Assembly: GCF_030345335.1 (NCBI RefSeq)
Contig: NZ_JAPVRC010000001.1
Coordinates: 620,001 to 684,000 of the forward strand
DNA from: Halobacillus campisalis
Lineage (GTDB): Bacteria; Bacillota; Bacilli; Bacillales; Halobacillaceae
Length of the DNA stretch: 64,000 nt
Direction of reading: 5' to 3'
Position 1 is the stretch's first letter; each line of letters starts with the position of its first letter. Positions 1 through 7,925 of the stretch are shown here, one piece after another. A program made the translations under genes and the position numbers. The notes beneath the pieces are model-generated. The model ran no database searches and was not told the origin of the DNA. It saw nothing but the letters and a program-made list of their open reading frames with translations.

Positions 1-21
1 ATCCTCCTTCAGCATGAAAAC

Positions 22-45
22 TTATCTACATTTCACTGTTGATAA
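22..45. promoter_or_regulatory. Pair of inverted DnaA boxes upstream of sda
   Basis: TTATCTACA at 22-30 and TGTTGATAA at 37-45 (reverse complement TTATCAACA) each differ from the DnaA consensus TTATCCACA at one base. They face each other across 6 bases, and the second overlaps the -35 of the proposed sda promoter. In B. subtilis DnaA boxes control sda, which couples replication initiation to the block on sporulation. The same logic is inferred here. More boxes may lie before the window starts. Confidence 0.75.
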
Positions 46-66
46 GGTGGTTATTGTGGCTATGAT
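39..66 (+). promoter_or_regulatory. Putative sigma-A promoter of sda
   Basis: TTGATA at 39-44 and TATGAT at 61-66 are separated by 16 bases, each one mismatch from the sigma-A consensus. The -35 overlaps the second DnaA box, so bound DnaA would compete with RNA polymerase. Transcription would start near 73. Confidence 0.6.
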
Positions 67-118
67 TAACTCGTGATATGGTTGGAAAGTAGTAAAACTT
101 CCGAGCTCTATATTAAAC

Positions 119-150
119 AGGAGGTGGCTGCCATTCGGCAGAATAAGATG
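119..150 (+). promoter_or_regulatory. sda ribosome-binding site with spacer hairpin
   Basis: A strong Shine-Dalgarno, AGGAGGTGG (119-127), is followed directly by CTGCC-ATTC-GGCAG (128-141), a perfect 5-bp stem with a 4-base loop, then 6 bases and the ATG at 148. Folding the stem would reduce the effective spacing from 20 to about 6 bases. An ATT at 133 at normal spacing is the alternative start. Confidence 0.5.
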
Positions 151-300
151 AAACAATTATCTGATACCCTGTTATTACAATCTTACCACAAAGCCATACA
201 ACTCAATCTTTCTAAAGATTTCATTAACCAAATAGAAAGGGAAATCATTGATAGAAAACTCTATCATTTATTAGACCGAACAAACCCAATGGTTGGTTGA
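148..300 (+). CDS. sda: Sda, sporulation-initiation checkpoint protein
   Basis: Sda is a small helical-hairpin protein that binds the sporulation histidine kinase KinA (and KinB) and blocks phosphate flow to Spo0A when replication starts or DNA is damaged. The 50-residue product begins MKQLSDTLLLQSY and carries KDFINQIEREI, closely matching the LSDELLxxSY and RDFIxLIExEI pattern of known Sda, usually 46-52 residues. An upstream in-frame extension to 73 would precede the Shine-Dalgarno, so the ATG at 148 is preferred. AGGAGGTGG at 119-127 lies 20 bases before it, too far unless the intervening hairpin folds. DnaA boxes upstream and a terminator downstream make this a single-gene unit. Confidence 0.88.
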   Translation: MKQLSDTLLLQSYHKAIQLNLSKDFINQIEREIIDRKLYHLLDRTNPMVG

Positions 301-330
301 TAGAAAAATCAGGAAAAATAGGCCTAGTTG

Positions 331-363
331 AAAAACGTCAAATCAGATTTGACGTTTTTTTTT
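331..363 (+). terminator. Rho-independent terminator of sda
   Basis: AAACGTCAAATC (333-344) and GATTTGACGTTT (346-357) form a perfect 12-bp inverted repeat followed by an unbroken T run to 363. Confidence 0.9.
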
Positions 364-476
364 AATATTTTTTTTACATAACCTGTTTCCGATTTTCTTC
401 ATATTTATATATTTTGAGAAAAAGGACAACAATAAAATGGTTTATAGGAGTATTCAGTTGAATCTTTGACTGTTTT

Positions 477-506
477 TTGATTACAATTGAGTGAACCAAC
501 TATAAC
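477..506 (+). promoter_or_regulatory. Possible mrp operon promoter
   Basis: TTGATT (477-482) and TATAAC (501-506) are separated by 18 bases, upstream of the mrpA ribosome-binding site GGGAGG. It is the best sigma-A-like match in the 180 bases between the sda terminator and mrpA. The rest of that gap shows no gene. Confidence 0.35.
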
Positions 507-543
507 AATATGCTGGATCTTAGTTCGAGGGAGGATCAACCAG

Positions 544-2877
544 ATGCTACTGGCTGTACTATTGCCTTTTATTATCGCTATTTTCATTCCATTTTTAAGT
601 AAGTGGAAACACAAGCTTCACACAGGTTTTTTCGTTACTGCTGTACCTGTTGTGATCTTTATTTATTTTGCACGATTTATAGGACCGGGATTCGAGCCTG
701 TTGAAAGAGAATATTCCTGGATACCATCATTGGATATGAACTTTTTATTCTATCTTGATGGTTTGAGCTTACTATTCATTTTACTTATAAGTGGAATAGG
801 CTCCCTAGTTGCATTTTATTCGATCTATTACCTACATAAATCGGAGCAACTGGGACATTTTTATGTTTACTTTTTATTATTTATGGGTTCCATGCTAGGA
901 ATCGTATTATCTGATAACGTATACGTTTTATATACGTTCTGGGAATTCACTTCCCTATCATCATTCCTTCTTATCGGATTTTGGAATCACAGGGAAGGTT
1001 CTCGTTATGGGGCTCTGAAATCCATGCTGATTACAGTCTTTGGAGGTCTGAGTCTACTTGGCGGCTTAGTGTTCATGAGCGGAATTACTGGAACTGCAAG
1101 CATTCAGGAGATGATGAGTCAGCAAGAATTGATTTTAAATCATGACTTCTTCCCACTCATCCTGACCTTGATTCTATTAGGAGCATTCACGAAATCTGCT
1201 CAGTTCCCATTCCACATTTGGCTTCCAGATGCAATGGAAGCCCCGACACCTGTCAGTGCGTATTTACACTCGGCCACTATGGTTAAAGCCGGAATCTTCT
1301 TAGTTGCGCGCTTTCTTCCTATGCTTTCTGTTTCAGAGTGGTTCTTTATTATCGTATCTGCAGTCGGAATAGCCACGTTATGCTGGGGATCCTATATGGC
1401 TGTGCGACAGACTGACTTAAAAGGAATCCTTGCCTTTTCAACAATCAGTCAGCTCGGGATGATAATGGCTATGCTCGGTTTCGGTACAAAAGCAGCTATT
1501 TTTGCTGCAGTTTTCCACATTTTGAACCATGCGACCTTTAAAGGCAGCTTGTTCATGATTGCTGGAATAGTAGATCACGAAACCGGTTCGAGGGACATTA
1601 GGAAATTAGGGGGACTCATGACATTTCTCCCAATTACAGCTACTTTAGCTGTCATCGCTTCATTTTCGATGGCAGGTGTACCGTTTCCGTTCCTTAACGG
1701 ATTCTATAGTAAGGAAATGTTTTTTGATGCTGCCGTGACTATGGACTTGTCTGTTACTGGCATTGCAGCAACATTGCAGACTTTATTCCCTTACTTGGCC
1801 GTACTAGGAAGCATTTTCACATTTGTATATTCTATGTACTTCTTCTTCGGCACTTTCCGAGGAAAAGCGAACATTGATGAGCTTCCTAAGAAGCCTCACG
1901 AGGCACCGGTGGGGATGTTGGTTTCACCAGCTATTTTAGTACTTGGTGTCATCATCATCGGATTGTTCCCTGATTTGATCAACAAACCTTTCATAGAGCA
2001 TGCGGCTTCAGCTGCTTATGGAAGTGAAAATGTGAAAGATATTTATTATTGGCACGGGTTGTCACCGGCATTCATTATGTCGATTACTGTACTGGTATTC
2101 GGAACGATTCTTTACCTTTCTATTCCGAAGTGGGCTTCCATTTATAACGCAGTTCCAGGCCGTCTAAGTTTAAACACATTTTATGACGGGCTAGTCGAGC
2201 GCACAGAAAGATATTCAACTATCATTACTAACAGCTATATGAACGGCTCACTGGGGCGATACGTCCGTTTGATACTAGTGGCTATAGTTGTAGTAACTTT
2301 CGGCACCATGGCTCTTACAGGTGGGTTTACTCTAGATTTCGGTAACTTATCAGAGGTGACCCTGCACGAAGTACTGATTGCAGTCGTCATGGTCATTGCT
2401 GCAATAGGTACGATTATAGCTAAAAACAGAATTGCTGCCATTCTGATCTTAGGTGTTGTCGGTTACGGGTTAGCGATGTTGTTTGTGCTCTACAGAGCAC
2501 CTGACTTGGCCTTGACCCAACTTATCGTCGAAACAGTAACCGTAGCCCTATTCTTACTCGTGTTTTACCACTTGCCTAATCTTGAGCCGCACAATGAATC
2601 ATCATTAACAAAAACGATGAATTTGATCATATCGGTCGGCTTCGGTTTATTGATGACAATGGTAGCCATTTCTGCCCACAGTCATAAGATGTTCGATTCT
2701 ATGTCGAGTTACTTTGTAGATAATTCCTATAAGCTCGGCGGTGGAGATAATATCGTCAACGTCATTCTTGTCGACTTCCGTGGATTAGATACATTGTTCG
2801 AAATTGCTGTGTTAGGAATTGCTGCGATGGCTATTTTCGCATTAATTCGATTACGTGGAAAGAATAAGGAGGAGTAA
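544..2877 (+). CDS. mrpA: Mrp Na+/H+ antiporter subunit A
   Basis: Largest membrane subunit of the multi-subunit Mrp (Mnh/Sha) cation/proton antiporter, homologous to the NuoL/ND5 subunits of complex I. The 777-residue product is highly hydrophobic throughout. It carries the ND5-like core (for example FPFHIWLPDAMEAPTPVSA and the HATFKGSLFM segment) and a C-terminal extension ending in VNVILVDFRGLDTLFEI, as in MrpA of B. subtilis (about 800 residues). The ATG at 544 follows GGGAGG (530-535) at good spacing; an upstream in-frame start at 487 would lack one. The next gene, mrpC, begins 3 bases after the stop. No MrpB domain is fused to its end. Confidence 0.95.
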   Translation: MLLAVLLPFIIAIFIPFLSKWKHKLHTGFFVTAVPVVIFIYFARFIGPGFEPVEREYSWIPSLDMNFLFYLDGLSLLFILLISGIGSLVAFYSIYYLHKSEQLGHFYVYFLLFMGSMLGIVLSDNVYVLYTFWEFTSLSSFLLIGFWNHREGSRYGALKSMLITVFGGLSLLGGLVFMSGITGTASIQEMMSQQELILNHDFFPLILTLILLGAFTKSAQFPFHIWLPDAMEAPTPVSAYLHSATMVKAGIFLVARFLPMLSVSEWFFIIVSAVGIATLCWGSYMAVRQTDLKGILAFSTISQLGMIMAMLGFGTKAAIFAAVFHILNHATFKGSLFMIAGIVDHETGSRDIRKLGGLMTFLPITATLAVIASFSMAGVPFPFLNGFYSKEMFFDAAVTMDLSVTGIAATLQTLFPYLAVLGSIFTFVYSMYFFFGTFRGKANIDELPKKPHEAPVGMLVSPAILVLGVIIIGLFPDLINKPFIEHAASAAYGSENVKDIYYWHGLSPAFIMSITVLVFGTILYLSIPKWASIYNAVPGRLSLNTFYDGLVERTERYSTIITNSYMNGSLGRYVRLILVAIVVVTFGTMALTGGFTLDFGNLSEVTLHEVLIAVVMVIAAIGTIIAKNRIAAILILGVVGYGLAMLFVLYRAPDLALTQLIVETVTVALFLLVFYHLPNLEPHNESSLTKTMNLIISVGFGLLMTMVAISAHSHKMFDSMSSYFVDNSYKLGGGDNIVNVILVDFRGLDTLFEIAVLGIAAMAIFALIRLRGKNKEE

Positions 2878-2880
2878 CTC

Positions 2881-3219
2881 ATGGAGATCATTATGGCAGT
2901 CCTTGCCGGTACTTTATTCACAACAGGAGTATATAACCTCCTCCAAAAGCAGCTCCTCCGTATCGTAATCGGGACCGCATTAATATCTCACGGTGCCCAC
3001 CTGTTCATTTTGACGATGGGAGAGCTTAAAAGAGGAGCGCCGCCGATTTTGACGGATGGAATTGACCAGTATACAGATCCGCTTCCGCAAGCCTTGATCT
3101 TAACTTCTATCGTCATTAGTTTCGGGGTGACGAGCTTGCTGCTCGTATTAGCTTATCGAGCCTCCAAGATTAACGGGACAGACAATATGGAGCAATTGAG
3201 GGGAAACGATTATGAGTAA
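2881..3219 (+). CDS. mrpC: Mrp Na+/H+ antiporter subunit C
   Basis: NuoK-like small membrane subunit of the Mrp antiporter. The 112 residues form three predicted membrane helices (about 4-22, 28-48 and 70-95), with the family's GTALISHGAHLFI and LPQALILTSIVISFG segments. Its ribosome-binding site AAGGAGG overlaps the mrpA stop region, and it overlaps mrpD by 8 bases, so the genes are translationally coupled. In the usual operon mrpB would lie between mrpA and this gene; here there are only 3 bases. Confidence 0.95.
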   Translation: MEIIMAVLAGTLFTTGVYNLLQKQLLRIVIGTALISHGAHLFILTMGELKRGAPPILTDGIDQYTDPLPQALILTSIVISFGVTSLLLVLAYRASKINGTDNMEQLRGNDYE

Positions 3220-4699
3220 TTTATTAGCTTTAACAATTATATGGCCGTTATTGGCAGCAATCATTACGGCCTTTTTCAATAATAAGAAAAAAACAGTTCG
3301 AGTCATGTCTCAAGTTTTCACACTGATCAATTTAGCGCTTGTAAGTGTCGTTCTTTTTATGATATCAACAAACGGTACGATCATCCTTGAAACGGGAAGC
3401 TATGAAGCTCCATTCGGGATTGTGCTAGTTGGAGATATGCTGGCTATCACTTTAGTGTTGACCACTAATATAGTTGCTGCTGCCTGTGTATTCTATGCAC
3501 CAAAGTCACTGACCGAGCAGCAAGAATCTTTCTTCTTTTACAGCTTCTTTTTCATGCTGATCAGTGGTGTCAGCGGAGCATTTCTTACAGGAGACTTATT
3601 CAACCTCTTCGTATTCTTTGAAGTACTTCTCATGGCTTCATACGGGTTGATTGTACTTGGAAATGGAAAAGCGCAGCTAAGAGAATCTTTGAAATATGTA
3701 TTAATTAATTTATTCTCATCCATGCTGTTTGTAACGACCATTGCCTTTTTGTATTCTGTCGTGGGATCGGTAAATATGGCTCAGGTTTCTCAGAGGGTGC
3801 AGGAAGTCGAACAACAAGGGATCCTTACAACAATTGCCATGCTGTTCTTCTTTGTTTTCGCTACGAAAGCAGCAGTTTTCCCCTTGTATTATTGGCTGCC
3901 AAGGCCGTATATAGTTCCGAATCCAGTCGTTTCCGCTCTTTTTGGTGCCTTGCTTACTAAGGTTGGAATTTATTCGATCCTTAGAGTGTTCACCTTGATC
4001 TTCGTAGGTGAAACCGATCTTACTCACACTATTTTCATATATTTAGCTGCATTTACTATGATTTTTGGGGTGATCGGTGCATTATCTACAAACAATATCA
4101 AATTGATCGTAGCTTATAATATTATTCCTGCTGTCGGTTTTATGATGATGGGAATAGGCATATTTTCAGAAACAGCACTTAGCGGCACGATTTATTATTT
4201 GATTAATGATATGGTAATTAAAGCAGCGCTCTTCCTGCTCGTTGGCATCATCGCTTATGTAGCGGGAACTTCAGACTTAAGAAAAATGAATGGACTCATT
4301 CACCATTATCCCGTCCTTGGATGGTTCTTTTTCATCGCTACTCTTGTTTTAGCGGGAATTCCGCCATTCAGTGGTTTTGTAGGAAAACTGCTTCTGATCC
4401 AGGGCGGGTTGGCGCAAGAAGAAATAATGGTAGTCATCGCTTCACTCGTTTCGAGCCTGCTCATTTTATTCTCTATGATCAGAATCTTTATTCGTGGATT
4501 TTGGGGTGAAAAGCAGGATGCTCCCCCTCACCCTGAAAGAAGCGGAGCAGCTCGCCGTATGACTTGGCCGATCGCGGTCCTGCTATCAATTACTGTTCTT
4601 CTGGGCGTTGGAGCTGAATGGTTTTATCCTTCCGTAGAAGAAATGGGAGAATATTTAATGAATCCGCAAATCTATATTGATTCTGTAATAAAGGAGTAG
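3212..4699 (+). CDS. mrpD: Mrp Na+/H+ antiporter subunit D
   Basis: ND2/ND4-like (NuoM/N) proton-channel subunit of the Mrp complex. The 495 residues match the family's usual length of about 490-500. Visible family segments are TGDLFNLFVFFEVLLMASYGL, containing the conserved helix-5 glutamate, and KAAVFPLYYWLPRPY. The gene starts inside the end of mrpC with GAGGGGAAACG as its ribosome-binding site and is followed 7 bases later by mrpE. Confidence 0.95.
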   Translation: MSNLLALTIIWPLLAAIITAFFNNKKKTVRVMSQVFTLINLALVSVVLFMISTNGTIILETGSYEAPFGIVLVGDMLAITLVLTTNIVAAACVFYAPKSLTEQQESFFFYSFFFMLISGVSGAFLTGDLFNLFVFFEVLLMASYGLIVLGNGKAQLRESLKYVLINLFSSMLFVTTIAFLYSVVGSVNMAQVSQRVQEVEQQGILTTIAMLFFFVFATKAAVFPLYYWLPRPYIVPNPVVSALFGALLTKVGIYSILRVFTLIFVGETDLTHTIFIYLAAFTMIFGVIGALSTNNIKLIVAYNIIPAVGFMMMGIGIFSETALSGTIYYLINDMVIKAALFLLVGIIAYVAGTSDLRKMNGLIHHYPVLGWFFFIATLVLAGIPPFSGFVGKLLLIQGGLAQEEIMVVIASLVSSLLILFSMIRIFIRGFWGEKQDAPPHPERSGAARRMTWPIAVLLSITVLLGVGAEWFYPSVEEMGEYLMNPQIYIDSVIKE

Positions 4700-4706
4700 A
4701 CAGCTA

Positions 4707-5183
4707 ATGCCTTATCAAATTGTCCTCAACATTATAATTGCTGTCATGTGGATGTTCTTAAGTGAAACGTATAACTTTACTACTTTCTTTGTAGGTTACC
4801 TGATTGGTATCCTGATGTTGGTAGTACTACAGAGGTTCATCCCTGACACGTTTTACATGCAGAGGGTTTTCAGTGTAATTAAGCTGATCTTACTCTTTGT
4901 CCGAGAACTATTACTTTCAAACATCGATATCGTAAAACTCGTTTACAAGCCAAAATTAGATATGAAACCGGGAATTTTTGAACTTCCCATTGATCTGAAA
5001 AGTAATTGGGAGATTACCTTGCTTGCCAATTTGATTTCATTGACTCCCGGAACTCTTTCTTTAGATGTGAGTGAAGATTACTCAAAAATTTATGTACACG
5101 CTATGGACATTCGAGATGTTGAAGCCTCAGTTACGGAAATCAAAGAAACGTTTGAAAAAGCTATCATGGAGGTGACACGGTAA
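4707..5183 (+). CDS. mrpE: Mrp Na+/H+ antiporter subunit E
   Basis: Small membrane subunit specific to Mrp antiporters, 158 residues as in B. subtilis MrpE. There are hydrophobic helices at about 4-40 and 56-75, then a cytoplasmic domain with LLANLISLTPGTLSLDVSED, the family signature. Its stop codon shares a base with the mrpF start codon (TAATG), which implies coupled translation. Confidence 0.94.
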   Translation: MPYQIVLNIIIAVMWMFLSETYNFTTFFVGYLIGILMLVVLQRFIPDTFYMQRVFSVIKLILLFVRELLLSNIDIVKLVYKPKLDMKPGIFELPIDLKSNWEITLLANLISLTPGTLSLDVSEDYSKIYVHAMDIRDVEASVTEIKETFEKAIMEVTR

Positions 5184-5494
5184 TGGAGCAAACTTTAGAA
5201 GTTACCCAATCACTAATCCAAGTCTCTGCAATTATCTCTATTATCGGTGTCTCCTTGTCTGTAATGATCTTGCTTTATCGGGTCATCAAAGGACCGACCA
5301 ACCCTGATAGAGCGGTCGCATTAGATATATTTGGAGTGAACATCATGGGCTTAGCAGGCATCATCGCCATCCTGCTTGTTTCTACACAATTCAATGATGT
5401 TATTTTATTGATTGGTATACTATTATTTATCGGAACTGTAGCGCTGGCGAAATTCATTGAAAAGGGTGTTATCATTGAGCGGGACATGGATTAA
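5183..5494 (+). CDS. mrpF: Mrp Na+/H+ antiporter subunit F
   Basis: Three-helix membrane subunit of the Mrp antiporter. The 103 residues include the characteristic YRVIKGPTNPDRAVALD segment after the first helix, then two further helices. It begins on the last base of mrpE. It is preceded by GGAGGTGAC and overlaps the start of mrpG by about 20 bases. Confidence 0.94.
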   Translation: MEQTLEVTQSLIQVSAIISIIGVSLSVMILLYRVIKGPTNPDRAVALDIFGVNIMGLAGIIAILLVSTQFNDVILLIGILLFIGTVALAKFIEKGVIIERDMD

Positions 5495-5828
5495 TATTGT
5501 TTTTGATTTGCTCATATGTTTTTTCTTATTATCAGGCACCTTTTTCTTGATTTCCGGTTCTATCGGAGTATTAAGATTTCCGGATGTATACACCCGCCTG
5601 CACGCAGCTACAAAAAGTGCCACTTTAGGTGTCGCAGGGATATTAATAGGTGCCTTCATCTTCATGTACGTGGAACATGACATCATCAGCGGTAAACTAT
5701 TGCTGGGTGTTCTGTTCATTCTACTCACTGCTCCTGTTTCAGGTCACATGATTGGCAGAGCTGCTTATAAAAGCGGCGTTCCTTTATGGGAAGAGAGCAT
5801 ACAGGATGATTATAAACAAAATAAATAA
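5475..5828 (+). CDS. mrpG: Mrp Na+/H+ antiporter subunit G
   Basis: Last subunit of the Mrp complex, with three helices and the signature [20 protein letters not shown] near residue 28, and C-terminal [19 protein letters not shown] at 5475 preceded by AAAGGG (5461-5466) at 8-base spacing gives 117 residues, close to the family's usual length. An in-frame TTG at 5457 would add six residues but has no ribosome-binding site. A strong terminator follows, so mrpACDEFG is a single operon. Confidence 0.93.
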   Translation: MSGTWINIVFDLLICFFLLSGTFFLISGSIGVLRFPDVYTRLHAATKSATLGVAGILIGAFIFMYVEHDIISGKLLLGVLFILLTAPVSGHMIGRAAYKSGVPLWEESIQDDYKQNK

Positions 5829-5834
5829 TGAAGC

Positions 5835-5868
5835 AAAAAAGCAGCCAGTTCACCTGGCTGCTTTTTTA
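5835..5868 (+). terminator. Terminator of the mrp operon
   Basis: GCAGCCAG (5841-5848) pairs with CTGGCTGC (5854-5861). An A run before the stem and a T run after it complete a classic intrinsic terminator immediately after mrpG. Confidence 0.92.
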
Positions 5869-5904
5869 TTTGCTTTAGTACAGGCACGGCCATGCTTCTT
5901 TCGA

Positions 5905-5912
5905 CATACACT
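5905..5912 (+). promoter_or_regulatory. Possible sporulation sigma-E/K type -10 of sigK
   Basis: CATACACT at 5905-5912 matches the sigma-E -10 consensus CATACAnT, about 40 bases upstream of the sigK start. No convincing -35 partner is visible, so only the -10 is reported. Sigma-E with SpoIIID drives sigK in B. subtilis. Confidence 0.4.
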
Positions 5913-5952
5913 TGTGGTAGGCAGTTGCCCAATACGCGAGGAGGTGTGTTTT

Positions 5953-6666
5953 TTGAGCAGTTTGTTAGCTTCCATCTTATATTTCTTCAAAGAAGCTATA
6001 TTCTTTGTATCATATGTAAAGAATCAGGCGTTTCCTAACCCCTTATCCAAAGAAGAAGAAGCTAAGCAGCTACAATTGATGAAGGAAGGGAACAGAGAAG
6101 CCCGGGATAAGCTGATTGAACATAATTTAAGGCTTGTCGCTCACATCGTGAAAAAGTTTGAAAACACAAAAGAGGACTTTGAAGATCTGATATCTATCGG
6201 TACAATAGGCTTAATCAAAGGAATAGAAAGCTATTCCACGGGTAAAGGAACGAAACTCGCCACTTATGCTGCACGCTGTATAGAAAATGAAATTCTTATG
6301 CATTTGAGATCTACGAAAAAAATGAATAAAGACATCTCTTTGCAAGATCCCATCGGTCATGATAAAGAAGGTAATGAACTTAATCTGCTCGATATTTTGC
6401 AAGCAGATGTCGTTGATATTGTGGAAGAAATTCAACTTCATATGGAAATAGCTCAAATTAGACAATATATTTCGGTACTTGATGAAAGAGAAAAAGAAGT
6501 AATCGTTTTCCGTTATGGTTTACATGATGAAGATGAAAAAACTCAGAGAGAAATTGCCAAAGAATTAGGTATTTCAAGGAGCTACGTATCGAGAATTGAA
6601 AAGAGAGCTTTAATGAAGATTTTTCATGAATTTTATAAACAGAGTAAATATGGAAATTCTCCTTGA
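5953..6666 (+). CDS. sigK: Pro-sigma-K, late mother-cell sigma factor
   Basis: Sigma-70 family factor that directs late mother-cell transcription (coat and spore maturation). It is made as an inactive membrane-bound precursor. The 237-residue product has a hydrophobic pro-sequence (about residues 2-20) ending FFVS before [11 protein letters not shown], the expected SpoIVFB cleavage region. Region 2 follows ([35 protein letters not shown]), then region 4 with the helix-turn-helix [19 protein letters not shown]. The TTG start at 5953 follows GAGGAGGTG (5938-5946); a longer upstream reading would run back into mrpG. The gene is continuous, so no skin-type prophage interrupts it. Its processing protease is encoded near 62 kb. 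Confidence 0.95.
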   Translation: MSSLLASILYFFKEAIFFVSYVKNQAFPNPLSKEEEAKQLQLMKEGNREARDKLIEHNLRLVAHIVKKFENTKEDFEDLISIGTIGLIKGIESYSTGKGTKLATYAARCIENEILMHLRSTKKMNKDISLQDPIGHDKEGNELNLLDILQADVVDIVEEIQLHMEIAQIRQYISVLDEREKEVIVFRYGLHDEDEKTQREIAKELGISRSYVSRIEKRALMKIFHEFYKQSKYGNSP

Positions 6667-6884
6667 GTATAAACCCTGTTTAAGGATAAATCCTACTGAG
6701 GTTAAGCTGTCCGTTATGAGCGGTGTGTATTGGTGCAATGGAAGAACTAAAAAGAAACTTACTGGCTTTCAGTCGAACATCCATACCGGGAGACCTGCCC
6801 TGCTCTAGAAAGATATAAACAGAAGTCATAACACCAATCTAACTTGTTTTAGAACTAATTTTAGAAAAAGAATTTAAACATAAA
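6667..6884. other. Intergenic stretch with no recognisable gene
   Basis: There are about 220 bases between sigK and the yrhC terminator. A short plus-strand reading overlaps the sigK end and shows no family resemblance, and another of 26 codons from 6739 is too short to judge. No promoter, RNA or repeat could be supported. Confidence 0.5.
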
Positions 6885-6917
6885 AAATCCACTGTGTATA
6901 TGAGACACAGTGGATTT
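6882..6917 (-). terminator. Terminator of yrhC
   Basis: AAATCCACTGTGT (6885-6897) and ACACAGTGGATTT (6905-6917) form a perfect 13-bp stem. The A run at its left gives a U tail in minus-strand transcripts. Confidence 0.85.
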
Positions 6918-6919
6918 GA

Positions 6920-7147
6920 CTATTCTTCCCTTAATTTTTGCTGAAGCACCTTCAATTTTTTCACAAAATAGAAGGCGGTGGATAATAGCAATGTGATGAG
7001 TACGAACAAATAGTAGTATGAAGTTGAATGATACTCATATATGCTGATCAGCACCCCGATATATAAATAACCGCTCAATATAATCAATGTCATGGTGAAC
7101 CTTCTGTAGTCAGCTAATTTACCTTCTAATACCTTGTTAGCGTCCAT
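6920..7147 (-). CDS. yrhC: YrhC-like small membrane protein
   Basis: Protein of 75 residues with a short charged N-terminus and two predicted membrane helices (about 19-39 and 45-63), then a Lys-rich tail. Length, topology and position downstream of mtnN match the YrhC family, whose function is unknown. The ATG at 7147 is chosen because AGGAGGTGG lies 7 bases upstream; a TTG one codon earlier would be too close. In B. subtilis mccA and mccB separate mtnN from yrhC; here the two are 63 bases apart. Confidence 0.7.
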   Translation of the reverse strand: MDANKVLEGKLADYRRFTMTLIILSGYLYIGVLISIYEYHSTSYYYLFVLITLLLSTAFYFVKKLKVLQQKLREE

Positions 7148-7213
7148 CAAGCCACCTCCTATACTTGAATGATTGTAACATAAGTTAGAGGTGTCTTGAG
7201 GTGGTAATTTCTA

Positions 7214-7906
7214 CTAGTCTATCGACTCTAGCATAGAGACGATCATAGAAGCTGCATTGTCAGCTGCCTTAGGCAGAAATTGATCAAATGATATAGAAGA
7301 TTCTTTCCCCGCAATATCAGAGAGAGCTCGAATGACTACAAAGGGTGTTTCATACTTGTAACACACTTGAGCAATGGCTGCTGCTTCCATCTCTGCTGCT
7401 ATCATTTCAGGAAATTTCCCTCGTACAAAACTTACACGTGATTCCTCCTGCATAAAGGAATCACCTGTTGCTATTATTCCTTTTTTAGCATTTGCATCTG
7501 TTTTGTTAACGGCATCCATAGCTTTATTAATAAGATCCCCATCGGCCGGGTACATCGCAGGCAAGCCGGGTACCTGGCCATATTCATACTTAAATGCAGT
7601 TACATCTACATCGTGATGAGTCACGAGAGTTGAAATGACCAGGTCCCCAACTTCTAACTCTTTCGCAAAACCGCCAGCTGAGCCTGTATTGATTACTTTA
7701 CCGATATCAAAACGTTCATGCAGGATTGTAGTAGCAATAGCCGCATTTACTTTTCCTATTCCGGATTTTAATAAAACGACAGAATGTCCGGCCAATTCAC
7801 CTTCAATAAAGGTGCTTTCAGCCACATGATGGACTTCCCTTATTTTCATTTTATTTTTCAGTAATTCTATTTCTTCATCCATTGCGCCTATAATACCTAT
7901 TGCCAT
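7214..7906 (-). CDS. mtnN: 5'-methylthioadenosine/S-adenosylhomocysteine nucleosidase
   Basis: Cytosolic nucleosidase that cleaves adenine from methylthioadenosine and S-adenosylhomocysteine, feeding methionine salvage and the activated-methyl cycle. The 230 residues match the family length. Visible catalytic positions are Glu12 in [10 protein letters not shown], Glu174 in [11 protein letters not shown] and Asp197 in ALSDIAG, aligning with the E. coli active-site Glu12, Glu174 and Asp197. It follows yrrS by 19 bases and is probably cotranscribed with it and yrhC. Confidence 0.96.
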   Translation of the reverse strand: MAIGIIGAMDEEIELLKNKMKIREVHHVAESTFIEGELAGHSVVLLKSGIGKVNAAIATTILHERFDIGKVINTGSAGGFAKELEVGDLVISTLVTHHDVDVTAFKYEYGQVPGLPAMYPADGDLINKAMDAVNKTDANAKKGIIATGDSFMQEESRVSFVRGKFPEMIAAEMEAAAIAQVCYKYETPFVVIRALSDIAGKESSISFDQFLPKAADNAASMIVSMLESID

Positions 7907-7925
7907 TAGTCAAACTCCTAACTTA

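Noticed and set aside
3716-4027. A 103-codon minus-strand frame inside mrpD
   Set aside because: It lies antisense to a clearly conserved membrane-protein gene.
6626-6808. A 60-codon frame starting inside sigK
   Set aside because: It overlaps sigK in another frame, with no ribosome-binding site or recognisable family.
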